Shown: one piece after another, positions 16,865 through 24,826 of the stretch
Layout of the letters: every line of letters starts with the position of its first letter
Numbering within the stretch: position 1 is the first letter of the stretch
From: Treponema sp.
GTDB lineage: Bacteria > Spirochaetota > Spirochaetia > Treponematales > Treponemataceae
Direction of reading: 5' to 3'
DNA: 44,671 bases
NCBI GenBank assembly: GCA_016293645.1
Contig: JAEDDW010000009.1
Coordinates: 1-44,671 of the forward strand
Position numbers and translations under genes: made by a program
Notes under the pieces: model-generated
Databases searched by the model: none
Told to the model about the DNA's origin: nothing
The model's input: the letters and a program-made list of their open reading frames with translations, nothing else

Positions 16865-18823
16865 ATGGACTTGTTTGATATTGAAGCTGCCGCAAGAAAG
16901 AGCAGTGACGATCTTAAAAACTCATCAGTGAAGAGAATCTCAGAACTTGAAAAGCTCATAGTCAGATATCAGAACTCCTACTACAACGGTGAAAGTGAAA
17001 TCCCTGATGCCGATTTTGACAGGCTTTGGGATGAACTTAAATCCCTTGATCCTTCCAATCCCATTCTTCATAAAGTAGGGGCAGACAGTGGCAATTTTGA
17101 AAAAGCTCCACATGTCATGCCTATGGGCAGTCAGGAAAAAGCCGCCAATCCTGAAGAATTTCTTGAATGGGCAAAGAAACACGATTACAGTGAATATCTT
17201 GTTGAATATAAACTTGACGGTGCCAGTCTTGAACTTCAATATATAAACGGAAAGCTTCTAAGGGCTGTTACACGAGGCGACGGAACCATAGGTGATGTCA
17301 TTACCGATAATGCGGTGAAAATGAAGGGTGTTGTAAAGACTCTTTCATCTGATTTTTCAGGTGGAATCCGCGGTGAAGTAATCATGACTCATCAGGTCCA
17401 TAAAAACCTGTACTCAGACAAGGCAAACTGCCGCAATGCTGCAAATGGTTTGATGAAAAGAAAGGATGGTGAAGGCTCTGAAAATCTAACCCTCATCGTC
17501 TATGATGTCTGGGCTACTGATGGAGAGCAGCCTTTCAAGGATGAGGAAGGAAAACTTGACTTTCTGAGATCCAATGGATTTGAGACTGTTCCTCTGGCAA
17601 TTGTTGAATCTGCGGATGATGTGATTGCCTACCGCGAGCGGGTCATGGAGATGAGGAAATCCCTTGATTATGACATTGATGGTCTTGTAATCAAGGAACG
17701 TGCCGTCAATCATGAAGATGCCTCCCGTGACAGACCTGAGCATCAGATTGCCTTTAAGTTCAGTCTTGAAGAAGCTGTTTCCGTTCTGCGTGAAGTTGAA
17801 TGGGGGGAAACAGGATCTACATATACTCCTGTTGCTGTTTTTGATCCTGTTGAACTCAACGGAACGACAGTCAGACGCGCCTCTCTGGTCAATACAAACC
17901 TGATCAATTCCCTTGACCTTAAGATCGGCAGCCATGTTGTGGTTGTAAAGCGTGGAGAAATCATTCCAAAGATCATCAGTGTCGTTCCTTCACTGGAAAA
18001 TGAAAAGCTTTCCGAAATTGAAATTCCGTGTAAATGCGGAACCTGTGGAAGCGACCTTGTTGATGAAGGCACCAGATTGTTCTGCCCGAACAAGTCATGC
18101 TCAAAAAAAGTTCTTCATCAGCTTTTAAAGTGGGTTTCCGTAGTCGACATCCGGGATCTTGGTGAAACACTTGTCACACAGCTTTTCAACACCTCTCTTG
18201 TAAAATCCATATCAGACATCTATAAGCTCACAGTGGAAAAGCTGACCCCGTATTTCCTTGATGCGGAAAGCATTGAGTCAGGAAAAAAATCCTTGGGTGC
18301 TGAAAAAGTTTATGCTTCGATACAGGGACACAGAAAAATTTCCCTTGCGAAATTCATTGCCGGTTTTGACATTGAAGGAATAGGCGAGACTGTCGTTGAA
18401 ACACTCATGAGTGAAGGGTATTCAACTCTTGACAAAATGATGGTTGCGACTGAAGCTGAGATTGCAAACGTATACCGCTTTGCAGAAATTCTTGCCCATA
18501 CTTTTGTAAGTGGAATTCATGAAAACAAAGATGAGATGCTTGCTTTGGTAAATGATGGGACAATAACCCTTGTTCAGGGCGAAAACACAGGCAGCCTTGC
18601 GGGACTTTCCTTCTGCTTTACCGGAGAACTTAAGACAATGAAACGTGCCGATGCCCAGAATATGGTTAAAGAAAAAGGCGGAACTGTAAAGTCTTCTGTT
18701 GTCAAAGGTTTAAGCTATCTTGTGACCAATGATACAACCAGTGGCTCTTCAAAAAATAAAAAAGCTGCCGAGCTTGGTGTTCCTATCATCAATGAAGAAG
18801 AATTCCTTGCTTTGGTAAAATAA
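16865..18823 (+). CDS. ligA: NAD-dependent DNA ligase
   Basis: LigA seals nicks in replication and repair using NAD+. From the ATG at 16865, preceded by a strong GGGAGGGG Shine-Dalgarno, it is 652 residues; a TTG at 16853 lies within that Shine-Dalgarno and is rejected. The domains are in order: an NMN-binding Ia-like region, the nucleotidyltransferase with the adenylated Lys in EYKLDGAS, RGDGTIGD and VVVKRGEIIPK, a four-Cys zinc site (CGTCGSDL ... CPNKSC), helix-hairpin-helix segments (DIRDLG, FDIEGIGETVVETLM), and a C-terminal BRCT domain (LSFCFTGELKTMKRADAQ). The motif I sequence YKLDGAS differs from the common KxDGxA but keeps the KxDG core. It is the last gene of the operon that starts at 14274. 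Confidence 0.96.
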   Translation: MDLFDIEAAARKSSDDLKNSSVKRISELEKLIVRYQNSYYNGESEIPDADFDRLWDELKSLDPSNPILHKVGADSGNFEKAPHVMPMGSQEKAANPEEFLEWAKKHDYSEYLVEYKLDGASLELQYINGKLLRAVTRGDGTIGDVITDNAVKMKGVVKTLSSDFSGGIRGEVIMTHQVHKNLYSDKANCRNAANGLMKRKDGEGSENLTLIVYDVWATDGEQPFKDEEGKLDFLRSNGFETVPLAIVESADDVIAYRERVMEMRKSLDYDIDGLVIKERAVNHEDASRDRPEHQIAFKFSLEEAVSVLREVEWGETGSTYTPVAVFDPVELNGTTVRRASLVNTNLINSLDLKIGSHVVVVKRGEIIPKIISVVPSLENEKLSEIEIPCKCGTCGSDLVDEGTRLFCPNKSCSKKVLHQLLKWVSVVDIRDLGETLVTQLFNTSLVKSISDIYKLTVEKLTPYFLDAESIESGKKSLGAEKVYASIQGHRKISLAKFIAGFDIEGIGETVVETLMSEGYSTLDKMMVATEAEIANVYRFAEILAHTFVSGIHENKDEMLALVNDGTITLVQGENTGSLAGLSFCFTGELKTMKRADAQNMVKEKGGTVKSSVVKGLSYLVTNDTTSGSSKNKKAAELGVPIINEEEFLALVK

Positions 18824-18827
18824 AAAA

Positions 18828-18891
18828 GGCTGTCCGATAAGTAACTTCAGGGTGGTTGAGCGCAGTCGAAACCACCCTTAACTTGACAGCC
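18828..18891. repeat. MITE-like palindromic element, copy 1
   Basis: A 64-bp element between convergent ligA and livF. It has outer arms GGCTGTC (18828-18834) and GACAGCC (18885-18891), and an inner 8-bp stem GGGTGGTT (18850-18857) with AACCACCC (18870-18877) around the loop GAGCGCAGTCGA. Its first 49 bases match, in the opposite orientation, 37038-37086 with five differences. The A-run before it lets the hairpin also act as a terminator. GGCTGTCC-type ends resemble the terminal inverted repeats of several insertion-sequence families (from memory). Confidence 0.75.
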
Positions 18892-18906
18892 TCTTGTAAT
18901 GCTGTT

Positions 18907-19620
18907 TTATTTCTTTTTCTTTCCTAAGTAGGCTTCCTTGACGCTTTCGTTTTCAAGGAGTTCCTTTCCGCTTCCTGTAAGTACAATTTTTCCTGTTTCA
19001 AGAACATAGCCAAGGTCGGCTGTCTTCAATGCCATGTTTGCGTTCTGCTCGATAAGGAGAATTGTAACTCCAGCTTTGTTTACTTCCTTGATGATTGAGA
19101 AAATGTCCTGGACAACAAGGGGGGCAAGACCAAGAGATGGTTCATCCATCATCATGAGTTTTGGACGGCTCATGAGGGCGCGTCCTACTGCAAGCATCTG
19201 CTGTTCACCGCCGGAAAGTGTTCCTGCATACTGCCAGTTTCTTTCCTTAAGGCGTGGAAAGAGGGAATAAACCCATTCAATATCTTTTTCAATTTCTTTC
19301 TTGTCATTTCTGAGGTAAGCACCGATCCTCAGATTTTCTGCCACAGTAAGATCTGTGAAAACCTTGCGTCCCTCAGGAACAAGAGCAATTCCTTCAGAAA
19401 CTGTCTTGTATACCTTGTTGCCCACGATGTTGTTTCCAAGAAATGAAATTTCCCCTGATTCTGGAGAGACAATTCCAGCGATGGATTTGAGCAGAGTGGA
19501 CTTTCCGGCTCCGTTTGCTCCTATCAGTGTTACGATCTTTCCTTCTGGAACTTCGAGACTTACATTCTGAAGAGCTTTGATTCCGCCGTATGATACGTTA
19601 AGGTTGTTTATTTTAAGCAT
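18907..19620 (-). CDS. livF: Branched-chain amino-acid-type ABC transporter, ATPase LivF
   Basis: 237-residue ABC ATPase. It has Walker A (GANGAGKST), Q-loop, the signature motif LSGGEQQM, Walker B with catalytic Glu (MMMDEPSLGL) and the switch His replaced in context by LLIEQNA, typical of LivF. Together with LivG it powers import through LivH-LivM of a ligand delivered by LivJ. It is the distal gene of the livJHMGF cluster, with a 12-base gap after livG. The length is that of the short LivF subfamily. The call to a branched-chain amino-acid or amide-type importer is by family; substrate range is inferred. Its 3' end abuts the palindromic element shared with ligA. Confidence 0.95.
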   Translation of the reverse strand: MLKINNLNVSYGGIKALQNVSLEVPEGKIVTLIGANGAGKSTLLKSIAGIVSPESGEISFLGNNIVGNKVYKTVSEGIALVPEGRKVFTDLTVAENLRIGAYLRNDKKEIEKDIEWVYSLFPRLKERNWQYAGTLSGGEQQMLAVGRALMSRPKLMMMDEPSLGLAPLVVQDIFSIIKEVNKAGVTILLIEQNANMALKTADLGYVLETGKIVLTGSGKELLENESVKEAYLGKKKK

Positions 19621-19632
19621 TGTGGACTCCCA

Positions 19633-20475
19633 TTATGATACTTTTTCTTCGCCAAGATAAGCGGAAATAACTACAGGGTCATTCTGTACTTCCTCAGGTG
19701 TTCCCTTTGAAATGAGGGCTCCAAAATTAAGTACGTAGATTCTGTCTGAAATATTCATTACAAGGTCCATATGATGTTCAATCATGAAAACTGTAAGCTT
19801 GAAGTCGTCACGTATCTTATAGATGAAATCCGTCAGGTTCTGTGTCTCCTGAGGATTCATGCCTGCTGCAGGTTCATCAAGAAGAAGAAGTGATGGGTTT
19901 GTCGCAAGGGCGCGGGCAATTTCAAGACGTCGCTGGAGACCGTATGGAAGTGAAGTACACTTTTCATTACGCACCTCATAAAGCCCAAGTATGTTGAGAA
20001 GTTCTTCCGTTTCCTGTCTCTGTGCTTTTTCCTCTTTTGAGTTCAGTCTGAATGTTGCTGAAAACACGTTGCTTGTTCTGCGGCAGTGTTTTGCGATGAG
20101 TACATTGTCGAATACACTCTGGCTTTTCCAAAGACGGATGTTCTGGAATGTGCGGGCGATACCAAGTTTTGTAATCTTGTCTGGTGTTGGCTCAAGGTGA
20201 TCTCTGTACATGCCGTTGTTTATGCCAGCATAGAGTTTTTTCATCTTTCCTCGCGGAAAGTTTTCAATGATTTTGTTTCCGTTGAAATATACAGCTCCGT
20301 TTGTAGGTGAATAAACTCCTGTAGCAACATTGAATGCCGTTGTTTTTCCAGCACCGTTTGGGCCGATCAGGGAGACGATTTCATTTTTGTTTACTTCAAG
20401 AGATAGATTGTTTACAGCCACAACGCCACCAAACTGCATTGTGACATTTTCCATTTTAAGTACGTTTTCTTTCAT
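19633..20475 (-). CDS. livG: Branched-chain amino-acid-type ABC transporter, ATPase LivG
   Basis: 280-residue ABC ATPase with Walker A GPNGAGKTT, signature region LPYGLQRRLEIARAL, Walker B LLLLDEPAAGMN and the switch His in MIEHHMD, all matching LivG. The LivG hallmarks AGMNPQET and TPEEVQNDP, and a ~25-residue insertion after the first beta region (about residues 70-100, with GMYRDHLEPTPD), are visible. It works as a heterodimer with LivF. It follows livM by a 6-base gap and precedes livF by 12 bases, so it is translated from the same message. Confidence 0.95.
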   Translation of the reverse strand: MKENVLKMENVTMQFGGVVAVNNLSLEVNKNEIVSLIGPNGAGKTTAFNVATGVYSPTNGAVYFNGNKIIENFPRGKMKKLYAGINNGMYRDHLEPTPDKITKLGIARTFQNIRLWKSQSVFDNVLIAKHCRRTSNVFSATFRLNSKEEKAQRQETEELLNILGLYEVRNEKCTSLPYGLQRRLEIARALATNPSLLLLDEPAAGMNPQETQNLTDFIYKIRDDFKLTVFMIEHHMDLVMNISDRIYVLNFGALISKGTPEEVQNDPVVISAYLGEEKVS

Positions 20476-20481
20476 TTTATT

Positions 20482-21579
20482 CTATTCTCCTGATTTTGCT
20501 GAAACTGACGGATTTTTCTTTTTGCCGATGGATTTGAAGAATCTCATGAGACCTGCAAGATTGAATTCATTTTCACCCATGATACCGCGCTGATAGAAAA
20601 GAACGATGGCCATGATGATGACGCTGAATACAACTTTGCGGAAACCAGGTTTCATGAAACCAAGGTGGAGTCCTCCAACAAAGACATTTGAATTGTCAAG
20701 GAATCTAAGCCACCATTCAGAACATGCGATGAAAAGAAAGCTTGAGATGCAGCTTCCAGTTACGGAACCCATTCCGCCGATTACGACGATAAGAAGAATT
20801 TCGTAGGTCATGGCAGACTTGAACTGGTTTGCCTGAATTGTTGTCTGGAACATGGCAAGCAACGCACCTGAAATCCCTGCAAAGAAAGAACTGATCACGA
20901 AAGCCATTCTTTTGTGGTGTGCAAGGTTGATTCCCATGGCTTCTGCGGCGACTTCGTCATCACGGATTGCCTTGAACGCACGTCCGTAAGTTGAATTGAT
21001 CAGCAGGACTATGATCGCTATGCAGACAGCTGCAACAGCGAACGGAAACAATGTAGAACGGAATACGGGATAGCGGCGCAGAAGGTTTGAACCGTTTGTG
21101 ATTACACCAAGCTTGTCCCACTGGAAAAGTGCTCTGATGATTTCAGCAAAACCAAGAGTTGCGATCGCCAGGTAGTCGGATTTGAGACGTAGAACCGGAA
21201 GTCCAATGAGAAAAGCAATGAAAGCTGCGACAAGACCTGCAAGGATCATTGCTGCAAAAAGAGGAATCGTAAACTGGATGAGTCCGCCATCAAAGTACTG
21301 GTAAACCTGTGCGCGGGATGCAACCGGAATGGTAAAGATGGCATATGTGTATGCTCCAAGAAGCATGAAACCAGCCTGTCCCAGAGAAAACAATCCTGTG
21401 AATCCGTTGAGAAGATTCATGCTTACGGCAACGAGAGCATAAATGGCACCCTTTTTCAGTACAGTAAAGAGCATGGAAGTTCTTGGAAGTATCTGCTCAA
21501 GAATTGCTACGGCAACAAAAAGCAAAGCCAGAAGGGCAAAACTTATAAATGTATTCTGATTTTTCTTGATATCAATCAT
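20482..21579 (-). CDS. livM: Branched-chain amino-acid-type ABC transporter, permease LivM
   Basis: 365-residue inner-membrane permease from the ATG at 21579, which has a GGAGA Shine-Dalgarno; a longer frame to 21693 would overlap livH and lacks family-like sequence. About ten hydrophobic segments, with LivM landmarks YALVAVSMNLLNGFTGLFSLGQAGFM near the N-terminus and the coupling-helix region EAMGINLAHHKRMAFVISSFFAGISGAL. The mature-length C-terminus ends in a Lys/Ser-rich cytoplasmic tail. LivM pairs with LivH to form the channel. The start is 11 bases after the livH stop. Confidence 0.94.
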   Translation of the reverse strand: MIDIKKNQNTFISFALLALLFVAVAILEQILPRTSMLFTVLKKGAIYALVAVSMNLLNGFTGLFSLGQAGFMLLGAYTYAIFTIPVASRAQVYQYFDGGLIQFTIPLFAAMILAGLVAAFIAFLIGLPVLRLKSDYLAIATLGFAEIIRALFQWDKLGVITNGSNLLRRYPVFRSTLFPFAVAAVCIAIIVLLINSTYGRAFKAIRDDEVAAEAMGINLAHHKRMAFVISSFFAGISGALLAMFQTTIQANQFKSAMTYEILLIVVIGGMGSVTGSCISSFLFIACSEWWLRFLDNSNVFVGGLHLGFMKPGFRKVVFSVIIMAIVLFYQRGIMGENEFNLAGLMRFFKSIGKKKNPSVSAKSGE

Positions 21580-21590
21580 CGCTTGTCTCC

Positions 21591-22475
21591 TTAAACTTTG
21601 TCTGTCTGCTTTTCGCCGAAAATTCCTGTAGGCATGAACATCAGAACAATGATGAGAAGAACAAAGGTGAAGGCATCGCTGAATGTGGTCCATCCAAGGC
21701 CCTTGATGATGTTCTCACAGATTCCGATTACAAAAGCTCCGATGACGGCTCCCGGAATTGATCCGATTCCACCGAAAACAGCTGCAACAAAAGCCTTGAG
21801 CCCTGGCATTCCGCCTGAAGTTGGAGTAACACCGGTATAATTTGAGAAGAAGAGGAGGGAACCGACTGCTGCAAGTGTCGATCCGATGACAAAAGTTGTA
21901 CTGATGACTCTGTTGATTCTGATTCCCATAAGGTTTGATGTCTCAAAATCCTTTGATACTGCACGCATGGCCATACCGATCTTTGTATGCTTGATGAGCA
22001 TTACGAGGGCGATTACAAGTGCGACAGTAAGGAAAGGAGTGATTATCGTCACTCTCTTTGTCATTGCAGATGCAATCTGTATAGGATCTGAGATCCATGG
22101 AATAGGAGGATAATACTTTGTAAGGCCTCCGGTGATGTACAGGGCAATGTTCTGCAGAAGATACGACATTCCGATTGCGGAAATCATGATCGACATGCGG
22201 GGTGCTTCCCTCAACGGTTTGTAGGCAATTCGTTCAATTGAAAAGCCAAAGAATGCCGTGAGCAGGATTGTGAATGGAATTGAGATGTAAAGCGGCATGC
22301 ATGTATAGAGGTAGATCATGATGAGACCGGATGCCATGAAAACATCTCCATGGGCAAAGTTGATGAGGCGAAGGATACCGTATACCATGGTATACCCAAT
22401 GGCAATGAGGGCATACTGGCCTCCAGTTGAAATCCCCGCCAGAATATAAGGCAGATTTGTGTTGAAGAAATCCAT
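21591..22475 (-). CDS. livH: Branched-chain amino-acid-type ABC transporter, permease LivH
   Basis: 294-residue permease with about eight hydrophobic segments. LivH landmarks are YILAGISTGGQYALIAIGYTMVYGILRLINFAHGDVFM at the N-terminus and the coupling region MRAVSKDFETSNLMGIRINRVIS. GMPGLKAFVAAVFGGIGSIPGAVIGAF is the conserved C-terminal part. A GGAG Shine-Dalgarno precedes the ATG. It is separated from livJ by a ~100-base intergenic region that holds a terminator-like hairpin and a second long stem, so its expression relative to livJ is probably set by read-through. Confidence 0.95.
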   Translation of the reverse strand: MDFFNTNLPYILAGISTGGQYALIAIGYTMVYGILRLINFAHGDVFMASGLIMIYLYTCMPLYISIPFTILLTAFFGFSIERIAYKPLREAPRMSIMISAIGMSYLLQNIALYITGGLTKYYPPIPWISDPIQIASAMTKRVTIITPFLTVALVIALVMLIKHTKIGMAMRAVSKDFETSNLMGIRINRVISTTFVIGSTLAAVGSLLFFSNYTGVTPTSGGMPGLKAFVAAVFGGIGSIPGAVIGAFVIGICENIIKGLGWTTFSDAFTFVLLIIVLMFMPTGIFGEKQTDKV

Positions 22476-22493
22476 TTCAATACTCCGTCTGTT

Positions 22494-22550
22494 GATTTTT
22501 GTTATCGATAATCATTCAAGGCGTTTGAGTGATTACTGATAACAAAAATC
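22494..22550 (-). promoter_or_regulatory. Long stem-loop between livJ and livH
   Basis: Perfect 13-bp arms GATTTTTGTTATC (22494-22506) and GATAACAAAAATC (22538-22550) enclose a further imperfect stem (AATCATTCAA / TTTGAGTGATT). Its 5' RNA arm overlaps 7 bases of the adjacent terminator arm, so the two RNA structures compete. It lies just before the livH Shine-Dalgarno, and may protect or tune the downstream message. Confidence 0.6.
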
Positions 22551-22571
22551 AGCCCCTGAGGGCTGATTTTT
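22544..22571 (-). terminator. Intrinsic-terminator-like hairpin after livJ
   Basis: AAAAATCAGCCC (22544-22555), a 4-base loop and GGGCTGATTTTT (22560-22571) form a 12-bp stem ending in a T-run, 5 bases after the livJ stop. Partial termination here would give more binding protein than permease, as in many ABC operons. Confidence 0.75.
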
Positions 22572-22576
22572 GTCAA

Positions 22577-23749
22577 TTAGTTGATCTTCTGGATTGCAAC
22601 GAATTCCCATGTTGCATCGCTGTTGTTCGCGTGCTTGATGTATGCACCGTCGCGTTTTGCATCACCAGTAGCATCGAATTCGATGAGACCTGTGATACCT
22701 GTGTAGCTGATTCCAGGGAGAGCCTTCATGATGTCTTCACCCTTTGTAGAACCTGCTGCCTTGATTGCTTCAAGGGCAATATTGTATGCATCGTATGCCA
22801 TTACAGGGTTTGCTGCAACGATATCGTTTCCACCGTTGTCTGTAAGGTATTCATTCTTTGAGTTGATCCATGAGCGGAAGTCCTTTACGAAGTCTGCGAC
22901 TCTTGCGTCTGTTGAACCTTCAGCGAAGAATGTTGTTACGTTGATGTCAACGTTTGTTCCTTTTGCTGCATTGAGGATAACGTTGGAATCCCATGTATCG
23001 CCGGCGAGGATTGGCATACCAAGCTTCTGTGTGTTTGCCTGTTCGATGATGAGGGCAGCTGCTTCTGTTGAAACCGGTGAGCAGAATACGTCTGCACCCA
23101 TGTTCTTTGCATTTGTTACATATGCTGCAAAGTCGCTTGTTCCTTCTGGGAATGTTTCATAAACAACTTCACCACCAAGCTTCTTGAAACCTTCGATGAA
23201 GTAGTTTGCAAGACCTACAGAGTAGTCGTCACCAAGCTTTGCAAGAACATATGCTTTCTTTGCATTGAACTTGTCGTGGGCAAGAGATGCGAGAACTGTT
23301 CCCTGGAATGGATCAAGGAAGCAGATGCGGAAGTAGTGGTCGTTGCCAAGTGTAACCTGTGGGTTTGTACATGTAATACCGATGGCAGGAATTCCTGCAG
23401 AAAGGAATGTGTCGCTTGCTGCGATTGAAACACCTGAACCGTAAGATCCAAGAACGATTGAAACTCCCTTTGATACAAGTTCAGAAGCTGCTGTAACAGC
23501 CTTGTCGTTTGATGATTCGTTGTCTACGCGTACAAGTTCAACCTTGTATTCTTTTCCTGCGATTGTGACTGTAGGAATCTTTTCGTTTGCATAGATTGCA
23601 CCAAGAGTTTCCTGCTTTCCGCCTGCACCGTTGTCTCCAGATGCTGGTTCGTAGATACCGATCTTTACTGTGGCTGCCTTTGATCCACCACAACCTGTAA
23701 GAGCAAATGCCATTACTGCTGCTGCAAATGTAATTGCAATTTTCTTCAT
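22577..23749 (-). CDS. livJ: Branched-chain amino-acid-type ABC transporter, substrate-binding lipoprotein
   Basis: 390 residues. Signal peptide with lipobox LTGC, so Cys20 is the predicted lipid-anchored N-terminus of the mature protein. The rest is a type I periplasmic binding protein of the LivJ/amide-binding family: VKIGIYEPASGDNGAGGKQ after the anchor, SKGVSIVLGSYGSGVSIAASD, IPAIGITCTNPQVT, FRICFLDPFQG and the hinge region ADVFCSPVSTEAAALI. It captures ligand in the periplasm and delivers it to LivHM. Codon choice is strongly biased, as expected of an abundant protein. It has its own promoter and an AGGAGA Shine-Dalgarno, and is the first gene of the cluster. Ligand specificity (Leu/Ile/Val or another amide) cannot be read from sequence. 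Confidence 0.95.
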   Translation of the reverse strand: MKKIAITFAAAVMAFALTGCGGSKAATVKIGIYEPASGDNGAGGKQETLGAIYANEKIPTVTIAGKEYKVELVRVDNESSNDKAVTAASELVSKGVSIVLGSYGSGVSIAASDTFLSAGIPAIGITCTNPQVTLGNDHYFRICFLDPFQGTVLASLAHDKFNAKKAYVLAKLGDDYSVGLANYFIEGFKKLGGEVVYETFPEGTSDFAAYVTNAKNMGADVFCSPVSTEAAALIIEQANTQKLGMPILAGDTWDSNVILNAAKGTNVDINVTTFFAEGSTDARVADFVKDFRSWINSKNEYLTDNGGNDIVAANPVMAYDAYNIALEAIKAAGSTKGEDIMKALPGISYTGITGLIEFDATGDAKRDGAYIKHANNSDATWEFVAIQKIN

Positions 23750-23778
23750 TTTAATTCTCCTGAAAAAAAGATGTAAAA

Positions 23779-23807
23779 ATTATACTAATATTATGATGTT
23801 TTATAAA
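23779..23807 (-). promoter_or_regulatory. Promoter of the liv operon
   Basis: On the minus strand a consensus TATAAT (23784-23779) lies 17 bases after TTTATA. The leader is about 22 bases and contains AGGAGA before the livJ ATG, in contrast to the leaderless genes nearby. Confidence 0.55.
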
Positions 23808-23830
23808 CACCAAATTGTAAAAAATAGAAA

Positions 23831-24826
23831 TCAGTTCTGCTCACCAGAAAATGTAAAGTCCGAGGTGAAAAAGTCCGGGCTTACGGCTTCAAGGTTCAGT
23901 CTTGTTTCCCAATGAAGATGAGGACCTGTCGCAAGCCCTGTGGCTCCGCTAAGTCCAATGAGATGTCCCTGTTTCACAGAGTCTCCTTCCTTTACCTTCA
24001 GTTCGCTCATGTGGTAGTAAAGTGTGTAAAGCCCTGGAAGATGTTCGATGACAACGCTCCATCCGGTTGAAATTCTGTTTTCCGCCATGACGACTTTTCC
24101 GTCCGAGGCTGCACGTACTTCAGTTCCTGCTGGAACTCCGTAGTCGATTCCAAGATGAAGGCTTGTGGAGGAATTCCCCGTGTTGTACTGGTAGACCCTT
24201 CTGTCTGCAAAGAAAGATGTGCGTCTTGTCGATTCAACAGGAGCTTTGAATGCATTCTGGCAGTAGACGTTCTGCGGATTTATTGTCTCAAGAATTGCGT
24301 TCAGTCTGCTTATCTGGTCCATTCGTGCTTTGCTTGTGTCGGTTTTTATGCTTGTGTTGGCTCCATCAAGTTCAAGAGTCTCAGAGACAAATTCCTTGTG
24401 TTCAAGAATGAAGGGGAGTGAAAATTCCTTTGTTTCGCCAAGGATCGTGTAGGTGATCCTGAGGCTGCATTTTGTATCCTTCGTCCACCATGAGGAAAGC
24501 GGAACTCCTGCAAGCATGGTCTTGCTTGTTTTTGTGGCTTTTGATACAGCGTAAAAGTCTGCGTTTCGAGAACTTTTGCCTTCGACAATAAGCTCAAGGT
24601 TTGCGGTGGACTGCGAGATGTCATTTTTCGTGACCTTTGCCTTTTTTGTTCCCGATGAGGTCTGTGTTATCTTCATGCGGACAAAAACTGCGTCTCCGGG
24701 AAATGCCTTCTCATTGTAGTTTACATTGATGCCGTAATCTTCTCCTGAAAATATGGCCTGCCTTGCAAACACCAGATTGGCGGTTGTAAGAACAGAAAAA
24801 ATAACTGTCGTAAAAATCTTTTTCAT
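23831..24826 (-). CDS. Secreted M23-family metallopeptidase
   Basis: 331 residues with a signal peptide (MKKIFTTVIFSVLTTANLVFA). The N-terminal ~150 residues are a beta-rich domain of unknown role. The C-terminal peptidase domain (from ~215) has the M23/LytM zinc site: His and Asp of HLGIDYG and the HxH of GPHLHWE. All ligands are present, so it is probably an active peptidoglycan endopeptidase rather than a degenerate LytM factor. GTEVRAASDGKVV and YHMSELKVKEGDSVKQG are typical of the fold. The ATG overlaps the recJ stop as ATGA, with AGGAAA upstream, so it is co-translated with recJ. Confidence 0.92.
   Translation of the reverse strand: MKKIFTTVIFSVLTTANLVFARQAIFSGEDYGINVNYNEKAFPGDAVFVRMKITQTSSGTKKAKVTKNDISQSTANLELIVEGKSSRNADFYAVSKATKTSKTMLAGVPLSSWWTKDTKCSLRITYTILGETKEFSLPFILEHKEFVSETLELDGANTSIKTDTSKARMDQISRLNAILETINPQNVYCQNAFKAPVESTRRTSFFADRRVYQYNTGNSSTSLHLGIDYGVPAGTEVRAASDGKVVMAENRISTGWSVVIEHLPGLYTLYYHMSELKVKEGDSVKQGHLIGLSGATGLATGPHLHWETRLNLEAVSPDFFTSDFTFSGEQN

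Noticed and set aside
16117..16959. 280-codon minus-strand open frame across trmB and the start of ligA
   Set aside because: Lies fully antisense to strongly supported genes, with random-looking composition and no plausible start signal.
22494..22571. Riboswitch or classical attenuator upstream of livH
   Set aside because: There is no leader peptide and no recognised aptamer; the second stem needs RNA made after the terminator, so it cannot prevent termination in the ordinary way.
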